Shown: piece after piece, positions 8,992-18,844 of the stretch
Layout: every line of letters begins with the position of its first letter
Position numbering within the stretch: position 1 is the stretch's first letter
Source: Rhynchopus sp. YZ270_cl-10
Taxonomy: Eukaryota > Euglenozoa > Diplonemea > Diplonemida > Diplonemidae
NCBI GenBank assembly: GCA_964035575.1
Contig: OZ037912.1
Span: 682,001 to 746,000 of the forward strand
DNA: 64,000 nucleotides
Direction: 5' to 3'
Translations under genes and position numbers: made by a program
Notes under the pieces: generated by a model
Told to the model about the DNA's origin: nothing
The model's database searches: none
The model's input: only the letters and a program-made list of their open reading frames with translations

Positions 8992-10854
8992 ATGATGGAG
9001 TGTTTGCGTCCCTTTATCGAGAAGGTGCTGAGCCGGGATGGCAAGGCCGATTCAGAGGAGCGTACCCAGCGCAAGGTCTTCCTTTCGTGTCAATTAATCG
9101 GTCTGTTCTTCACCATCTTCCAGATGATGGTGCTGGCCGCCACTGACCTGAGCATGGAACGCATCGTGCCCAACCTGGCGATCACCCTACTCATCTTCAT
9201 CCCATGCGCCTCGACTATCACTACAATGATGTGTGGGGTGAAGTGGACCAACAAGGGGTACATCACTGTTGTGTACCTGTGCGCGCTGGCATTCACAGTC
9301 GGCGACTGGGAGGGACGCACCATCGGAGTGCAACGCTGGCCCCTGCAGGTGATGATGGTGGACCTGCTTCTCGTGCTCCGTGTGGACGATCGTTTTGCAC
9401 TCATGCTTGTCGTGTTTGTGTCCCTCTGGCTGATCTTCATGGCTGCCGAAGATGCCTATCGCTTTGGCGTGCTTGATGTGCCAGGTTTTCGTGCACAGGA
9501 GGATCGGAGAGAGTACTTCGCGCAGTGGACGGAGGGGTGCACGGAGTTGCCTTGCTCGATGCCTGTGGATCAAGTCATGACTTCTGTTTTAATATCTCTC
9601 TCTGTCTTTGTGTTTGACTTCATCGCAACACGTGGCTTTGCAAGGCAGGTTCGTGCAGAGAAAGCGTCCATGAAACACACGATCAGCACTGTGCAGAAGG
9701 TTGCGATTCTCCTTGCAGGGTACGACGTCGACACTGTTGCAGAGCTGCTTGAGACACACAAGAACGACCTCCCAGAGGAAATGCTTGTTGCACTCCGCAC
9801 CCTTGAGGAGAACCTGCGTCTCTACAAGCCGTACCTCCCCAAAACCTGCCTCCCTTACGAGGAAGACAAGGACCCCGTAGGACGTGAGTCTACTCCACTT
9901 TTACCGGCATCGAAGACACCGTTGTTGAGCCACAAAAGCCAGAAGAGCTCTGCCAGCCAGTCAGCGCACAGCAGCAGTGGTGGATCTGCAACTCCTACAC
10001 CGCCTGCGTCGGACACGACAACAGAGCAGCAGACGTTCAAGGCATTTCAACCGTTGGGTTTGACGTTCGCAAAGGTTACTCTGTTTACAGTGAATGTGAA
10101 GAACACTCTGTGCCTGCTGAAGGACGACAACGCACGTTTCACACAGATGTTCACAAAGGTTCTTGAGAGCACTCTGCGGTCTGTGCACCTCCGCAGGGGA
10201 ATGGTCGACGTCTTCATCGGAGACAAGGTGGTGTGCTCGTTCAACGCAACCAAGTCCTGTGCGACACACTCCTCCTCCGCTCTCCACACCGCCACACTCA
10301 TGGTGCAGAACGCCTCCCCCGACATCAAAACCCAGATCAACTTTGGCATCGCCTCTGGAAAAGTCCTGCGTGGTGACCTGGGGTGTGAAGCGATGCGTCG
10401 CTTCAGTGTGATTGGCGACCTTGTGCACGAGACCACCTGCATCGAGCGTGCGGGAGGTGCCTTGTGTGCACCAGTGCTGTGCAACCAGCTGTGCTTCAGC
10501 AACTCTGAGTGCGAGCATGAGCTGCGGTTGGTCCCTTGCAAGCTGCACACGACTGTGGATGGTGCGGACAACCCTGTTCTGGTTGCTGAGCTTCTTGTGC
10601 CCGCGAAGGCCGTTGTTGAGGCTGTGGACGAGTGGATGTACCTTGTGGGCGGGAAGAAGGAGTGGGAGGACTACAACCAAGCCGTGCGGAAGTACCTCAA
10701 AGGCGTGGCGGTGGAAGAGGCTGCAGAGTCTGCGGGTGAAAAGGCAGCGTTTCTGCTCAACGTTGTGCGTAACACCCTTCCGAGTGACGGTGTGCTCCGC
10801 ATGTACCCCTCGTACCTCGATAAGAGGCATGCGGCACATGACTTTGATGCCTAA
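8992..10854 (+). CDS. Membrane protein with degenerate class III cyclase domain, copy 1 (620 aa)
   Basis: I chose the ATG at 8992 because the duplication with copy 2 is continuous from just before it and no upstream ATG is in frame. Hydrophobic segments occur near residues 27-50, 58-80, 86-108, 125-150 and 200-222, suggesting a five- or six-pass membrane anchor. They are followed by a helical linker (RTLEENLRLYKPYLPKTCLP near 265-285) and a Ser/Thr-rich stretch (about 295-335). The C-terminal domain (about 350-500) reads as an adenylate/guanylate cyclase fold: GDKVVCSF around Asp411, INFGIASGKVLRGDLG, and FSVIGDLV around Asp476. However, the first metal-binding Asp is replaced (TLFTVNVKN), and the Asn and Arg expected after the VIGD motif read His and Cys. 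Cyclase activity is thus doubtful alone; it may act as a partner or regulatory subunit. Confidence 0.85.
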   Translation: MMECLRPFIEKVLSRDGKADSEERTQRKVFLSCQLIGLFFTIFQMMVLAATDLSMERIVPNLAITLLIFIPCASTITTMMCGVKWTNKGYITVVYLCALAFTVGDWEGRTIGVQRWPLQVMMVDLLLVLRVDDRFALMLVVFVSLWLIFMAAEDAYRFGVLDVPGFRAQEDRREYFAQWTEGCTELPCSMPVDQVMTSVLISLSVFVFDFIATRGFARQVRAEKASMKHTISTVQKVAILLAGYDVDTVAELLETHKNDLPEEMLVALRTLEENLRLYKPYLPKTCLPYEEDKDPVGRESTPLLPASKTPLLSHKSQKSSASQSAHSSSGGSATPTPPASDTTTEQQTFKAFQPLGLTFAKVTLFTVNVKNTLCLLKDDNARFTQMFTKVLESTLRSVHLRRGMVDVFIGDKVVCSFNATKSCATHSSSALHTATLMVQNASPDIKTQINFGIASGKVLRGDLGCEAMRRFSVIGDLVHETTCIERAGGALCAPVLCNQLCFSNSECEHELRLVPCKLHTTVDGADNPVLVAELLVPAKAVVEAVDEWMYLVGGKKEWEDYNQAVRKYLKGVAVEEAAESAGEKAAFLLNVVRNTLPSDGVLRMYPSYLDKRHAAHDFDA

Positions 10855-10998
10855 GCAAGGCACGACTCTTCCTCTCATCAGCGAACGTTTCCCAAAGCAA
10901 AGCCAACGTTTCAAATATTTTAAAGTTTTCGAAGTATCTGTGAACCCCCTCAACCCCCTCAACCGCAGGAGTTACGAGCATTTCACCGAGTGCACAGG
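10855..10998. other. Spacer between tandem cyclase-like genes
   Basis: Only ~144 bp separate the stop of copy 1 from the first ATG of copy 2. The last part (from about 10976, ATTTCACCGAGTGCACAGG) is identical to the sequence just before the copy 1 start and marks the duplication edge. A pyrimidine stretch ending in CCGCAG at about 10968 could be a splice acceptor. Confidence 0.6.
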
Positions 10999-12855
10999 AT
11001 GATGGAGTGTTTGCGTCCCTTTATCGAGAAGGTGCTGAGCCGGGATGGCAAGGCCGATCCAGAGGAGCGTACCCAGCGCAAGGTCTTCCTTTCGTGTCAA
11101 TTAATCGGTCTGTTCTTCACCATCTTCCAGATGATGGTGCTGGCCGCCACTGACCTGAGCATGGAACGCATCATACCGAATGTGGCGATCACTGTCATCT
11201 TCATCCCCTGCCTACTTAGCGTCGTTACAATAATGTGCGGGATGAAGTGGACCAACACAGCGCTCATCGCAGCTATATACACGTTCTCGCTGGCATTCAC
11301 AGTCGGCGACTGGGAGGGACGCACCATCGGAGTGCAACGCTGGCCCCTGCAGGTGATGATGGTGGACCTGCTTCTCGTGCTCCGTGTGGACGATCGCTTT
11401 GCACTCATGCTTGTCGTGTTTGTGTCCCTCTGGCTGATCTTCATGGCTGCCGAAGATGCCTATCGCTTTGGCGTGCTTGATGTACCTGGTCTGCGTGCAC
11501 AGGAGGACCGGAGAGAGTACTTCGCGCAGTGGACAGAGGGGTGCACGGAGTTGCCTTGCTCGATGCCTGTGGATCAAGTCATGACTTCTATTTTAATATC
11601 TCTCTGTGTCTTTGTGTTTGACTTCATCGCAACACGTGGCTTTGCGAGGCAGGTTCGTGCAGAGAAAGCGTCCATGAAACACACGATCAGCACTGTGCAG
11701 AAGGTTGCGATTCTCCTTGCAGGGTACGACGTCGACACTGTTGCAGAGCTGCTTGAGACACACAAGAACGACCTCCCAGAGGAAATGCTTGCTGCACTAC
11801 GCACCCTTGAGGAGAACCTGCGTCTCTACAAGCCGTACCTCCCCAAAACCTGCCTCCCTTACGAGGAAGACAAGGACCCCGTAGGACGTGAGTCTACCCC
11901 ACCTTTACCGCTATCGAAGACACCGTTGTTGAGCCACAAAAGCCAGAAGAGTTCTGCCAGCCAGTCAGCGCACAGCAGCAGTGGATCTGCAACTCCAACA
12001 CCGCCTGCGTCGGACACGACGACAGAGCAGCAGACGTTCAAGGCATTTCAACCGTTGGGTTTGACGTTCGCAAAGGTTACTCTGTTTACAGTGAATGTGA
12101 AGAACACTCTGTGCCTGCTGAAGGACGACAACGCACGTTTCACACAGATGTTCACAAAGGTTCTTGAGAGCACTCTGCGGTCTGTGCACCTCCGCAGGGG
12201 AATGGTCGACGTCTTCATCGGAGACAAGGTGGTGTGCTCGTTCAACGCAACCAAGTCCTGTGCGACACACTCCTCCTCCGCTCTCCACACCGCCACACTC
12301 ATGGTGCAGAACGCCTCCCCCGACATCAAAACCCAGATCAACTTTGGCATCGCCTCCGGAAAAGTCCTGCGTGGTGACCTGGGGTGTGAAGCGATGCGTC
12401 GCTTCAGTGTGATTGGCGACCTTGTGCACGAGACCACCTGCATCGAGCGTGCGGGAGGTGCCTTGTGTGCACCAGTGCTGTGCAACCAGCTGTGCTTCAG
12501 CAACTCTGAGTGCGAGCATGAGCTGCGGTTGGTCCCTTGCAAGCTGCACACGACTGTGGATGGTGCGGACAACCCTGTTCTGGTTGCTGAGCTTCTTGTG
12601 CCCGCGAAGGCCGTTGTTGAGGCTGTGGACGAGTGGATGTACCTTGTGGGCGGGAAGAAGGAGTGGGAGGACTACAACCAAGCCGTGCGGAAGTACCTCA
12701 AAGGCGTGGCGGTGGAAGAGGCTGCAGAGTCTGCGGGTGAAAAGGCAGCGTTTCTGCTCAACGTTGTGCGCAACACCCTTCCGAGTGACGGTGTGCTCCG
12801 CATGTACCCCTCGTACCTCGATAAGAGGCATGCGGCACATGACTTTGATGCCTAA
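10999..12855 (+). CDS. Membrane protein with degenerate class III cyclase domain, copy 2 (618 aa)
   Basis: This is a tandem duplicate of the preceding gene with the same architecture: a multi-pass membrane region, helical linker, Ser/Thr-rich stretch and class III cyclase-like domain, ending in the same HAAHDFDA tail and TAA. The cyclase-like domain is identical in protein sequence and carries the same replaced catalytic residues. Differences are concentrated in one patch of about 45 residues (about 57-103 here) covering the second and third hydrophobic segments and the loop between them (AITVIFIPCLLSVVTIMCGM versus AITLLIFIPCASTITTMMCG). Two single-residue length differences explain 618 versus 620 aa. 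The pair may assemble together or be recently duplicated and partly homogenised by gene conversion. Confidence 0.85.
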   Translation: MMECLRPFIEKVLSRDGKADPEERTQRKVFLSCQLIGLFFTIFQMMVLAATDLSMERIIPNVAITVIFIPCLLSVVTIMCGMKWTNTALIAAIYTFSLAFTVGDWEGRTIGVQRWPLQVMMVDLLLVLRVDDRFALMLVVFVSLWLIFMAAEDAYRFGVLDVPGLRAQEDRREYFAQWTEGCTELPCSMPVDQVMTSILISLCVFVFDFIATRGFARQVRAEKASMKHTISTVQKVAILLAGYDVDTVAELLETHKNDLPEEMLAALRTLEENLRLYKPYLPKTCLPYEEDKDPVGRESTPPLPLSKTPLLSHKSQKSSASQSAHSSSGSATPTPPASDTTTEQQTFKAFQPLGLTFAKVTLFTVNVKNTLCLLKDDNARFTQMFTKVLESTLRSVHLRRGMVDVFIGDKVVCSFNATKSCATHSSSALHTATLMVQNASPDIKTQINFGIASGKVLRGDLGCEAMRRFSVIGDLVHETTCIERAGGALCAPVLCNQLCFSNSECEHELRLVPCKLHTTVDGADNPVLVAELLVPAKAVVEAVDEWMYLVGGKKEWEDYNQAVRKYLKGVAVEEAAESAGEKAAFLLNVVRNTLPSDGVLRMYPSYLDKRHAAHDFDA

Positions 12856-13727
12856 ACAAGAGCAAAATAGAAAGCTTTGAGACAAGAAAATACATCACCA
12901 ATATTGTTTCGTCTCTTCTCTTAGTATCGATGTCTTTGGTGGGGTTTGTTCAAAACTGAAGAAAAAATGCACCTTTTTGTGGCTGACGTTTTGTTCCCTT
13001 CTCTTTCTTAATCATGCTTCTTTATATGGACTCGTCCGGAAACCCCTCTGGTAAGATTCATCCTTTTGGGTATTTTTGGGTTTTTTTGATGATGTCCCCC
13101 CACAAAAAGTGCATCTAGGTGATATTCTGATATGAAAATAGGTTTCTGGGGGGGTCTGAGGCTATATTTTCGCTTTTTTAATCAGATTTTCAGCCTTTTA
13201 TTGTCGTTCTTCTGGATCTCTTCTCTCTTTCTCTTAATCCTGTCATGCCGCCTTGACAAGGTTTCATTGACCTCTGTCAAATCTACTGGATCAATGGCAG
13301 GGACTTTTGCTTTGCGGGTCACCTTGGATGTGGAGACTCCATAGTAAATACAGGTTCCCTCCGTGTCAGAGTACACGCTGAAATGACACGACCGTTGCTC
13401 GGGTAGCAGTACACAGACGAAAAGAGATTGATGGAAAGAAGGGTGCACTGATACGTATGAGTACGAGGGAATGAGATAACAAAGGCCTCTGTGTGGGGAA
13501 GCTCGCGCAGGGCACCTACAATGACCCCTACGGTAAGGATCTCCTGACAACAAGAATCATCAGAGAGATGGTTCGAAACGACACCAAGTGTGCGTCGCAC
13601 CCATTCTTACCGTGTTTCTCGACAAAAAAGTGAACTTCACTGCTGTCATTGCCACGTTTATGAAATGTCCAAAAATACGTAAAAAAATATAAGTAAAAAG
13701 GGGGGGAGCGGAAATAAACAAAATAAT
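12856..13727. other. Intergenic DNA with repeat R fragment and a possible coding remnant
   Basis: The section from 13026 to 13085 (CGTCCGGAAACCC, then AAGATTCATCCTTTTGGG) is a truncated copy of a repeat found whole at 19923-20056 and 34339-34472. From about 13180 to 13600 the minus strand is less AT-rich and has overlapping open frames. Confidence 0.5.
13180..13600 (-). pseudogene. Possible unrecognised coding remnant
   Basis: On the minus strand one frame reads VGVIVGALRELPHTEAFVIS and SINLFSSVYCYPSNGRVISA, and an overlapping frame continues as DTEGTCIYYGVSTSKVTRKA and a basic tail KRKREE. Base composition is gene-like. The frame changes near 13370-13390, where a TTTCAG could be a splice acceptor or the gene may be broken. 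No domain is recognised; it could be an exon of a host gene or of a transposon. Confidence 0.3.
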
Positions 13728-13737
13728 CACGGGTTGC

Positions 13738-13933
13738 CTACGGTCGTAGTACGATCTCTTACGATCGTAGCTCTTTTTTGATCGCACTACGATCGTACTA
13801 CGATCAAAGTACGATCGTAGTACGATCGTACTTACGATCGTATTAGGATCGTACGATCGTACTATGATCGTAAACGATCGTACTACGATCGTAACGATAG
13901 TAGTACGATCGTAGTACGATCGTACGATCCTCC
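13738..13933. repeat. TACGATCGTA palindromic tandem repeat, left block
   Basis: Roughly twenty imperfect copies of the self-complementary unit TACGATCGTA are joined by short spacers. Related blocks are at 16588-16633 and 19782-19905. Because each unit is palindromic, the block can pair with itself and with the others in either orientation. Such blocks commonly form the ends of DNA transposons as transposase-binding arrays. Confidence 0.85.
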
Positions 13934-13949
13934 TTCTAAGGTGCTCGCT

Positions 13950-14640
13950 CTCCATACCTAGACCCTCGAATTTTTTTTTTTGCCCCTATATTGGGCTAAT
14001 TTCGACGATTTGAGGCCTTAAAAGCAAAATTTGGCACTTTTGAGCATCTAGGGGGGTCTAAAACGCGGTTCCGCGAACCCAAAATTTCGTGATTTTTACC
14101 AAAGACAAGTCGATTTTTGAAAAAATCTCAAAAAAAAAAAATCCCAATTTTTTTTTTTCACAAGTGTTTTGAGGCCTGCTCACTACACCCTAGGTACCCT
14201 TCTGGGACCAAAAAGTCAAAAAAAGCAAGAATTGGGCTGTTTTGACCATCTAGAGTTAATTCCCCAGTCATTTTCTGTACCACCAGTGCATTTTGTATGG
14301 GCCAGCGCCTTGTCAAAAAATCGAAAAATCTCAAAAAAAAAATTTTTTTTTCGGGAAAATTTCGACCCCTGAGTTGGGTTTTTGGGCACCAAAAAGTGCA
14401 AAAAAACGCAAAAATCGGGTGTTTTGACGATCTGGGGGTAAACCATATGCACTACTGCACAATATCGACTTTTCCTTAGCAAATTCCTTGGAGCAAGGAT
14501 ATCTCTAAATCCGTCCCTTTTTGGCCAAATTCCGAAATCCCAATCCAAAAAATTCCCTGTTTTTTTGGTTTTGTTTTTGGGCTGTTTTTTGACTTTTTTG
14601 TGGGGGGGAAAAAAATTTTTCCCGATATGTCGTCAGGGCT
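13950..14640. repeat. Degenerate AT-rich tandem units
   Basis: Loosely repeated units contain AAATTTCGACSMYTGAGTTGGG-like and 'gtttttgggcaccaaaaagtgcaaaaa'-like elements at about 120-200 bp spacing, with phrases such as TTTTGACSATCTRGRG recurring at 14010, 14245 and 14425. No coding potential is visible. Confidence 0.45.
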
Positions 14641-14663
14641 CTCGCCGGGGTCATTTGGGGTCC

Positions 14664-14720
14664 CGAGCTTTCCCCCCGTAAAAGCGGTCGCTGCGCGCGC
14701 TTCGCGCGCGCGACTCCCTG
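14664..14720. repeat. GC-rich palindromic module, copy 1
   Basis: It runs from CCGAGCTTTCCCCCCG through AAGCGGTCG, the self-complementary GCGCGCGCTTCGCGCGCGC and CGACTCCCTG. The same module appears at 23861-23919 inside the mariner-like element and inverted at 26355-26400 inside a hAT-like element. The palindrome would form a strong GC hairpin. Confidence 0.75.
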
Positions 14721-14809
14721 CCAGTGCAGGGAGGCGTGGCGCTTTCTCCCCTCTGATGCACAAAGGCAGGTGGGGAGGGGTGAACCACAATCCGTAGTGT
14801 GTCAGCCTT

Positions 14810-15025
14810 ATCAGTAACCTCGGTACATTTATGAAAGAAACGGCAGTCATGGCACCCAAAGGTTCCTGGCGAAGCCACGGTACGCAACATTTGAGATCTC
14901 CTCCGTCTTCCAACCCTCATAATTGAATGCGATTGACACGTCTTCTCCTTCTTCTTGTGCACAACCTCAAATGTCTCTGATGCTGGATGCTTGCCTGCAA
15001 CTGACGTGAACATCCGCACCCACAA
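14810..15025 (-). pseudogene. Possible captured coding fragment
   Basis: The minus strand here has gene-like composition and reads SQMLRTVASPGTFGCHDCRF followed by FHKCTEVTDKADTL. The four Cys/His residues hint at a metal-binding knuckle, but this is too short to assign. Part of the stretch (CTGGCGAAGCCACGGTACGC) recurs in transposon interiors at 7375-7400 and 20888-20913, so it is probably transposon-derived. Confidence 0.25.
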
Positions 15026-15300
15026 CTACAGCAACCGCCTGCAGAGCCAATTTTTTCCTCAAAAATCCGGGACTTTTTTTTTTTTCCTTTTCCCCTTTTT
15101 TCGCTTTATTTGATCGCGTTGATCGATCGCATCCCACAGGCGAAACTCTCTGGGGGTGGGGTGGAGTAGAATATACCTGAAATTGCTGTAGGGAAAAACA
15201 GGGAATTTTTTTCAGGGAATTTTTTTATTTTTCCGAAATCCCAATCCCAATCCAGAATTAGAAAAATCCCTGCCTTGGAGTATTGAAACAAATAAAAAAA

Positions 15301-15327
15301 AGGATAATACCCAGTGGGTATTATCCT
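15301..15327. repeat. Perfect short hairpin
   Basis: AGGATAATACCCA and TGGGTATTATCCT are perfectly complementary 13-bp arms separated by a single base. Further ACTGGGTAC repeats follow to 15369. It may be what remains of two transposon ends joined together. Confidence 0.6.
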
Positions 15328-15570
15328 AAATTATTTTGGGTATTATGGGTACTGGGTACTGGGTACCCAGAGAAGGCACCTTGACAGCAGCGAAGGCGCA
15401 AGACAAGGTATGTAAATATGTTTAACTTTCTGGTGAATATTCAACAAAATAAGGCCGTCGACTCGTATTTCCTCCAAAAAGTCTCCATAACAATATTTTA
15501 CACCCTCAGGCCAACTTTTTTTTTAAAGAAATCACCTTCTTTAAATTCCCCACCACTCACAACTTCACTT

Positions 15571-16500
15571 TTAAACAGGTATCGCGAGTGCAACATCGAG
15601 AACCAACTGTGCAGAACGAGCGAACATATGGGGTGGAAAGGGGAGTGGGAACACTCTGTCAGTCACTGCTATAGCCATTAACCCAGGGAGCATAGCTAGT
15701 GCAAGAAATTCGACTTCGGGATCCGGAAAGTCTGTCCTCTGCTTGCGGAGGACTGGGCACAATAAAATATTGCGTTCCCCCAGAAAACTAATTTTGTCAC
15801 AGTAATTTTTGCCCAGGGCATGCTCTTGAAGCATGGCGGCTTGGTGTGAGAAGGGGCAGTGTATTGTTTTGTTCTAGATTTCAACGGTTGTTAGAACGAG
15901 TCAAGTGGATGCTTATCTAAACACTGACTTTAGTACAGACCCGAGAGATCACACATGACTTTGAGGAAAGAACAAAGCAATGCATCTGTACCCGCACGCC
16001 AGGTTGTAGTTACTTCAGGATTTTCTTAAGTTTGCATGAAAGAGAAGGGGGCGAAACCTTTGTATACGTTTACGACGAAGGTAGTAACCTAATGACAACC
16101 ATGTGGTGGCTGTAATTTACATCCCTTAGAATTACCAGAATTCAGCCTTTGTTGAAGTAACGTGCATACTTGTATGTGCGTGTCACGCTTCTCCACCCTT
16201 AAATGGGTGCACCGCTCGGTGAGCAGTGGTAACCCTTCTCGACTAGTGCAAACTTAAGAATTTTCTGCTGTAACTTACCAAAATCGATTTTCTTTCACCC
16301 CAAACACCCGCAACACCCCACCTGCTACTTCGGTAGCCTGTGTTGTTGGGAGTTGGTTCTCATGTTGATCCCCAGTGACTGTCTAGCACTGCTTCTTCTG
16401 AGCCCAACGTTGTTTGGCCTGTCGACGTAATAAATACGAAGACAGGGCGGCGGTGCCAACAATTTTCCAATGATGTAACGTTTTATCTGATTGATTATCG
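15571..16500. other. Unassigned spacer inside the composite element
   Basis: Composition is more balanced than elsewhere between genes. A minus-strand frame at 15571-15834 includes FPDPEVEFLALAMLPGLMAI, but no family is recognised. The phrase TTGTTGGGAGTTGGTTCTCATG near 16342 recurs in similar form near 18632, suggesting an old duplication within the composite element. Nothing else is supportable. Confidence 0.4.
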
Positions 16501-16587
16501 TTTGATATACCTTGTGTGTGCTTCATGCACACCATGCAAGGAATATCGAACGGTATTTCAAGCGATATTCGTTATTTCGTTTGGCAA

Positions 16588-17000
16588 ACGTACTACGATC
16601 GTACTACGATCGTAATGATCGTACTACGATGGTGCTATCCGGGGGGCGGCGTTTCACAAAGTTTCACAAAATTTCAATCAAAATCACAACTTTTCACAAC
16701 TTTTCACAACTATTCACAACTTTTCACAACTTTCACAACTTTTCACAATTTTCAATCAAAATCACAACTTTTCACAACTATTCACAACTTTTCACAACTT
16801 TTCACAACTTTTCACAAAATTTCACAAAATTTCAATCAAAATCACAACTTTTCACAACTATTCACAACTTTTCACAACTCTTCACAACTCTTCACAACTT
16901 TTCACACGTAAAGGCTCAAGAGGGTTGTGAAAACTTGTGAAAACTTGTGAAGAGTTGTGAAGAGTTGTGAAGAGTTGTGAAGAGTTGTGAAGACATGAGG
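16588..17000. repeat. TACGATCGTA block plus palindromic CACAACTTTT array
   Basis: A short TACGATCGTA block (16588-16633) leads into GGTGCTATCCGGGGGGCGGC and then more than twenty CACAACTTTT-like units (16655-16905), interleaved with TTTCAATCAAAATCACAAC. After a short spacer come inverted units (GTGAAAACTT, GTGAAGAGTT) to about 16997. The whole is a large imperfect palindrome. Confidence 0.8.
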
Positions 17001-17034
17001 GTTTTTTTAGCTTGCATCTCGGTCTTATGAGCTG

Positions 17035-17330
17035 TAACGATGGTGCAGAGTGTGTAGCCCGTCCTTCAGCAGCAGGGGAGACAGCAAACGTCTACTAGGA
17101 CGCCAGGGCAAACGACCCTTCGTCGTCAATGCTTGAACATCAGCTCTGTGCAGGTGCTGTGCATCTCCTACTTCCAGCGAGTCCGCCGGCTCCATCGCCT
17201 CCAGCAGCTTCAGTCTCTGCATCTTCTTCTGGTACATCCAAAAGAACAGTAGGCAGATTCGCGGACACGAAACCTGTAAGAGGTGGTGGTTGTTTAAAAG
17301 ATTATCCAAATAATGTAATCAATTAGTGTG
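17035..17330. other. Gene-like segment of unknown origin
   Basis: Base composition is coding-like on both strands. The plus strand contains an Ala/Ser/Pro-rich frame (17129-17326) that includes SGTSKRTVGRFADTKP. It might be an exon belonging to the decayed element, but it has no recognisable domain. Confidence 0.25.
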
Positions 17331-17419
17331 CAATTCCCCGTGGTTCTACCAGTTGTCACTCCGTAAAGGGGGGGGTAGAGATGCTGGAATTTTAATTCTG
17401 CTACTTGAGTTTAATAAAT

Positions 17420-17550
17420 TTGTACACAGTGACCCTACCCGTAAACCCGAAAAACTTCCCAAAAAACTCGCCTACTCGCCCAAAACTCGCCCATTTTTGG
17501 GGCGAGTTTTGGCGAGTTTTTTTTTTTTTGGTAGGGGTTCAGTGTTTTTT
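17420..17550. repeat. GGCGAG-repeat module with inverted ends
   Basis: The module is bounded by CAGTGACCCTACC on the left and GGTAGGGGTTCAGTG on the right, with ACTCGCC units followed by GGCGAGTTTT units between them. The same module is present at 30188-30275 inside another element, where it is fused directly to sequence homologous to 18144 onward. Confidence 0.65.
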
Positions 17551-17750
17551 CTAGGATTTGGGTTTTTCATTTCGAGGGGGGCGGTAAAAAAAAAAAAAAA
17601 AATTCCCCAGAAAAAGTGGTTTTTCAGAGATTTTTGGGTGTATTCCGAGCTTTCTCGACGAGGCCTCAGTCTCATCAGAATATCATGGTGTGTGTGTATG
17701 TAGCGTACTTTATCAAGACATAGGAGGAGGATCGTTGCTGGGATCGTTGC

Positions 17751-17987
17751 TCAGATCGTTGCTCTCCTGTGGGCGACGCTGACGTGGTGTCGCTCTGCTT
17801 TCTCGTCCAGCCTCTGCACGTTGTCTATTGGGCTTGATACCCACTCTCCAGTGTTGTAGTGTCGGCGGCAGAGGGTACAATAGTACCCGTCTGCGTTGGC
17901 TTCTAGCCAGCAGTACTTGCTGACTGCTACCAAAAAACGCCTGTCCTGGGCGTAGACGGACGGCGCAGTGGTCGGAGTGAGCGGCAT
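17751..17987 (-). pseudogene. Zinc-finger-like transposase fragment
   Basis: The minus-strand frame from the ATG at 17987 reads VSKYCWLEANADGYYCTLCR followed by RHYNTGEWV, then a helical stretch and HHVSVAHRR. The pattern of aromatic-Trp-Leu, Tyr-Cys-x2-Cys, a ~25-residue gap and His-x4-5-His resembles the N-terminal TTF/BED-like zinc finger of hAT transposases and their domesticated relatives. The downstream catalytic core is not found in frame. I read it as the remains of the protein that once served this element. Confidence 0.45.
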
Positions 17988-18048
17988 GGTGTTTGAAAAT
18001 GTCCCACTGATCTTTAAACCCACAGTAATCCAAAAAAATAAAATCCAA

Positions 18049-18079
18049 AATACCGCCCCCCTCGAGGGGGGCGGTATTT
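18049..18079. repeat. Perfect hairpin in a putative intron
   Basis: AATACCGCCCCCCTC and GAGGGGGGCGGTATT are 15-bp complementary arms abutting each other, between the two minus-strand coding pieces. A related GAGGGGGGCGGTA occurs at 17573. It may be a tiny inserted element or an intron hairpin. Confidence 0.55.
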
Positions 18080-18233
18080 CCCCAAAAAAATCCCAGGGGT
18101 GTAAAGTGCCCCCCTCCAACCCCCTTAGAAAAAACACTGGGGATTTTACCTTGGGAAAAGTGTACAAACAAAACTATGAGGGAAATTTGAGTTTTGAAGA
18201 GAGAATTTTTTTCGTTCCGCTTGAACAAGACCT

Positions 18234-18620
18234 CTACAGTTTGCTTTGTAGGCTTCCACAACCCGTAAACCCGCCTTCAGCGTGTTCCGGAACCTTCACC
18301 ACGTCCAGCTGTAGGTTCTGCAGATCCATGAAGCTTGCACAGATGGGTGCGATGTAGTCGTGGGGGAATACCGCCAAGGGGTGGCCTGCAGTGTTGCCAT
18401 TTACCGGCATGTCGAGGGCATTGTTGTATAGCGAGCGTAGCCTCGGTTCATCCATGTCTTCGTCATCCTCCGGATTGTAGCACGTCTTGTCCCCCGGTAT
18501 CTGTATGGCACAGCCACTGTTACATTCCCAGAGATGAAAGAACAAGACAACACTTCTGTACCCACGCATCAAAATTGTGGAAAACTTTGCACCCCAAAAC
18601 ACCTCAACAACGCCCGCCAA
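18234..18620 (-). pseudogene. Unrecognised transposon-borne coding fragment
   Basis: The minus strand encodes an acidic and then hydrophobic peptide (TCYNPEDDEDMDEPRLRSLY, then GHPLAVFPHDYIAPICASFM). The same coding region, about 90% identical in DNA, lies at 30277-30608 inside a smaller transposon. Because the open reading and conservative differences are largely kept between copies, it was probably part of a protein made by the parental element. No domain recognised. Confidence 0.45.
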
Positions 18621-18844
18621 AAGGCGCCCCTTGTTGCTGGGAGTTGGTTTTCATGTTTGATACCTGCACAGCGGGCATTGCTCTGAATGGCCTGTCTGCG
18701 GCGTTGCACCGAAGGTGCAGGAAGACAGGGTCTGTGGTAATTTTTGCGGTGTCGCATTCCCTCATGCGTGGGTCACTCACACTTGAGGTCATGTGACACT
18801 GCGTGGGTCTGGGTACCTGGGTACGTGGGCACATGTGACCACGT

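Noticed and set aside
9961-10962. Minus-strand open frame of 333 codons over the cyclase-like gene, repeated at 11965-12885
   Set aside because: It mirrors the sense gene in both duplicates and has no domain; it is a shadow of the real coding strand.
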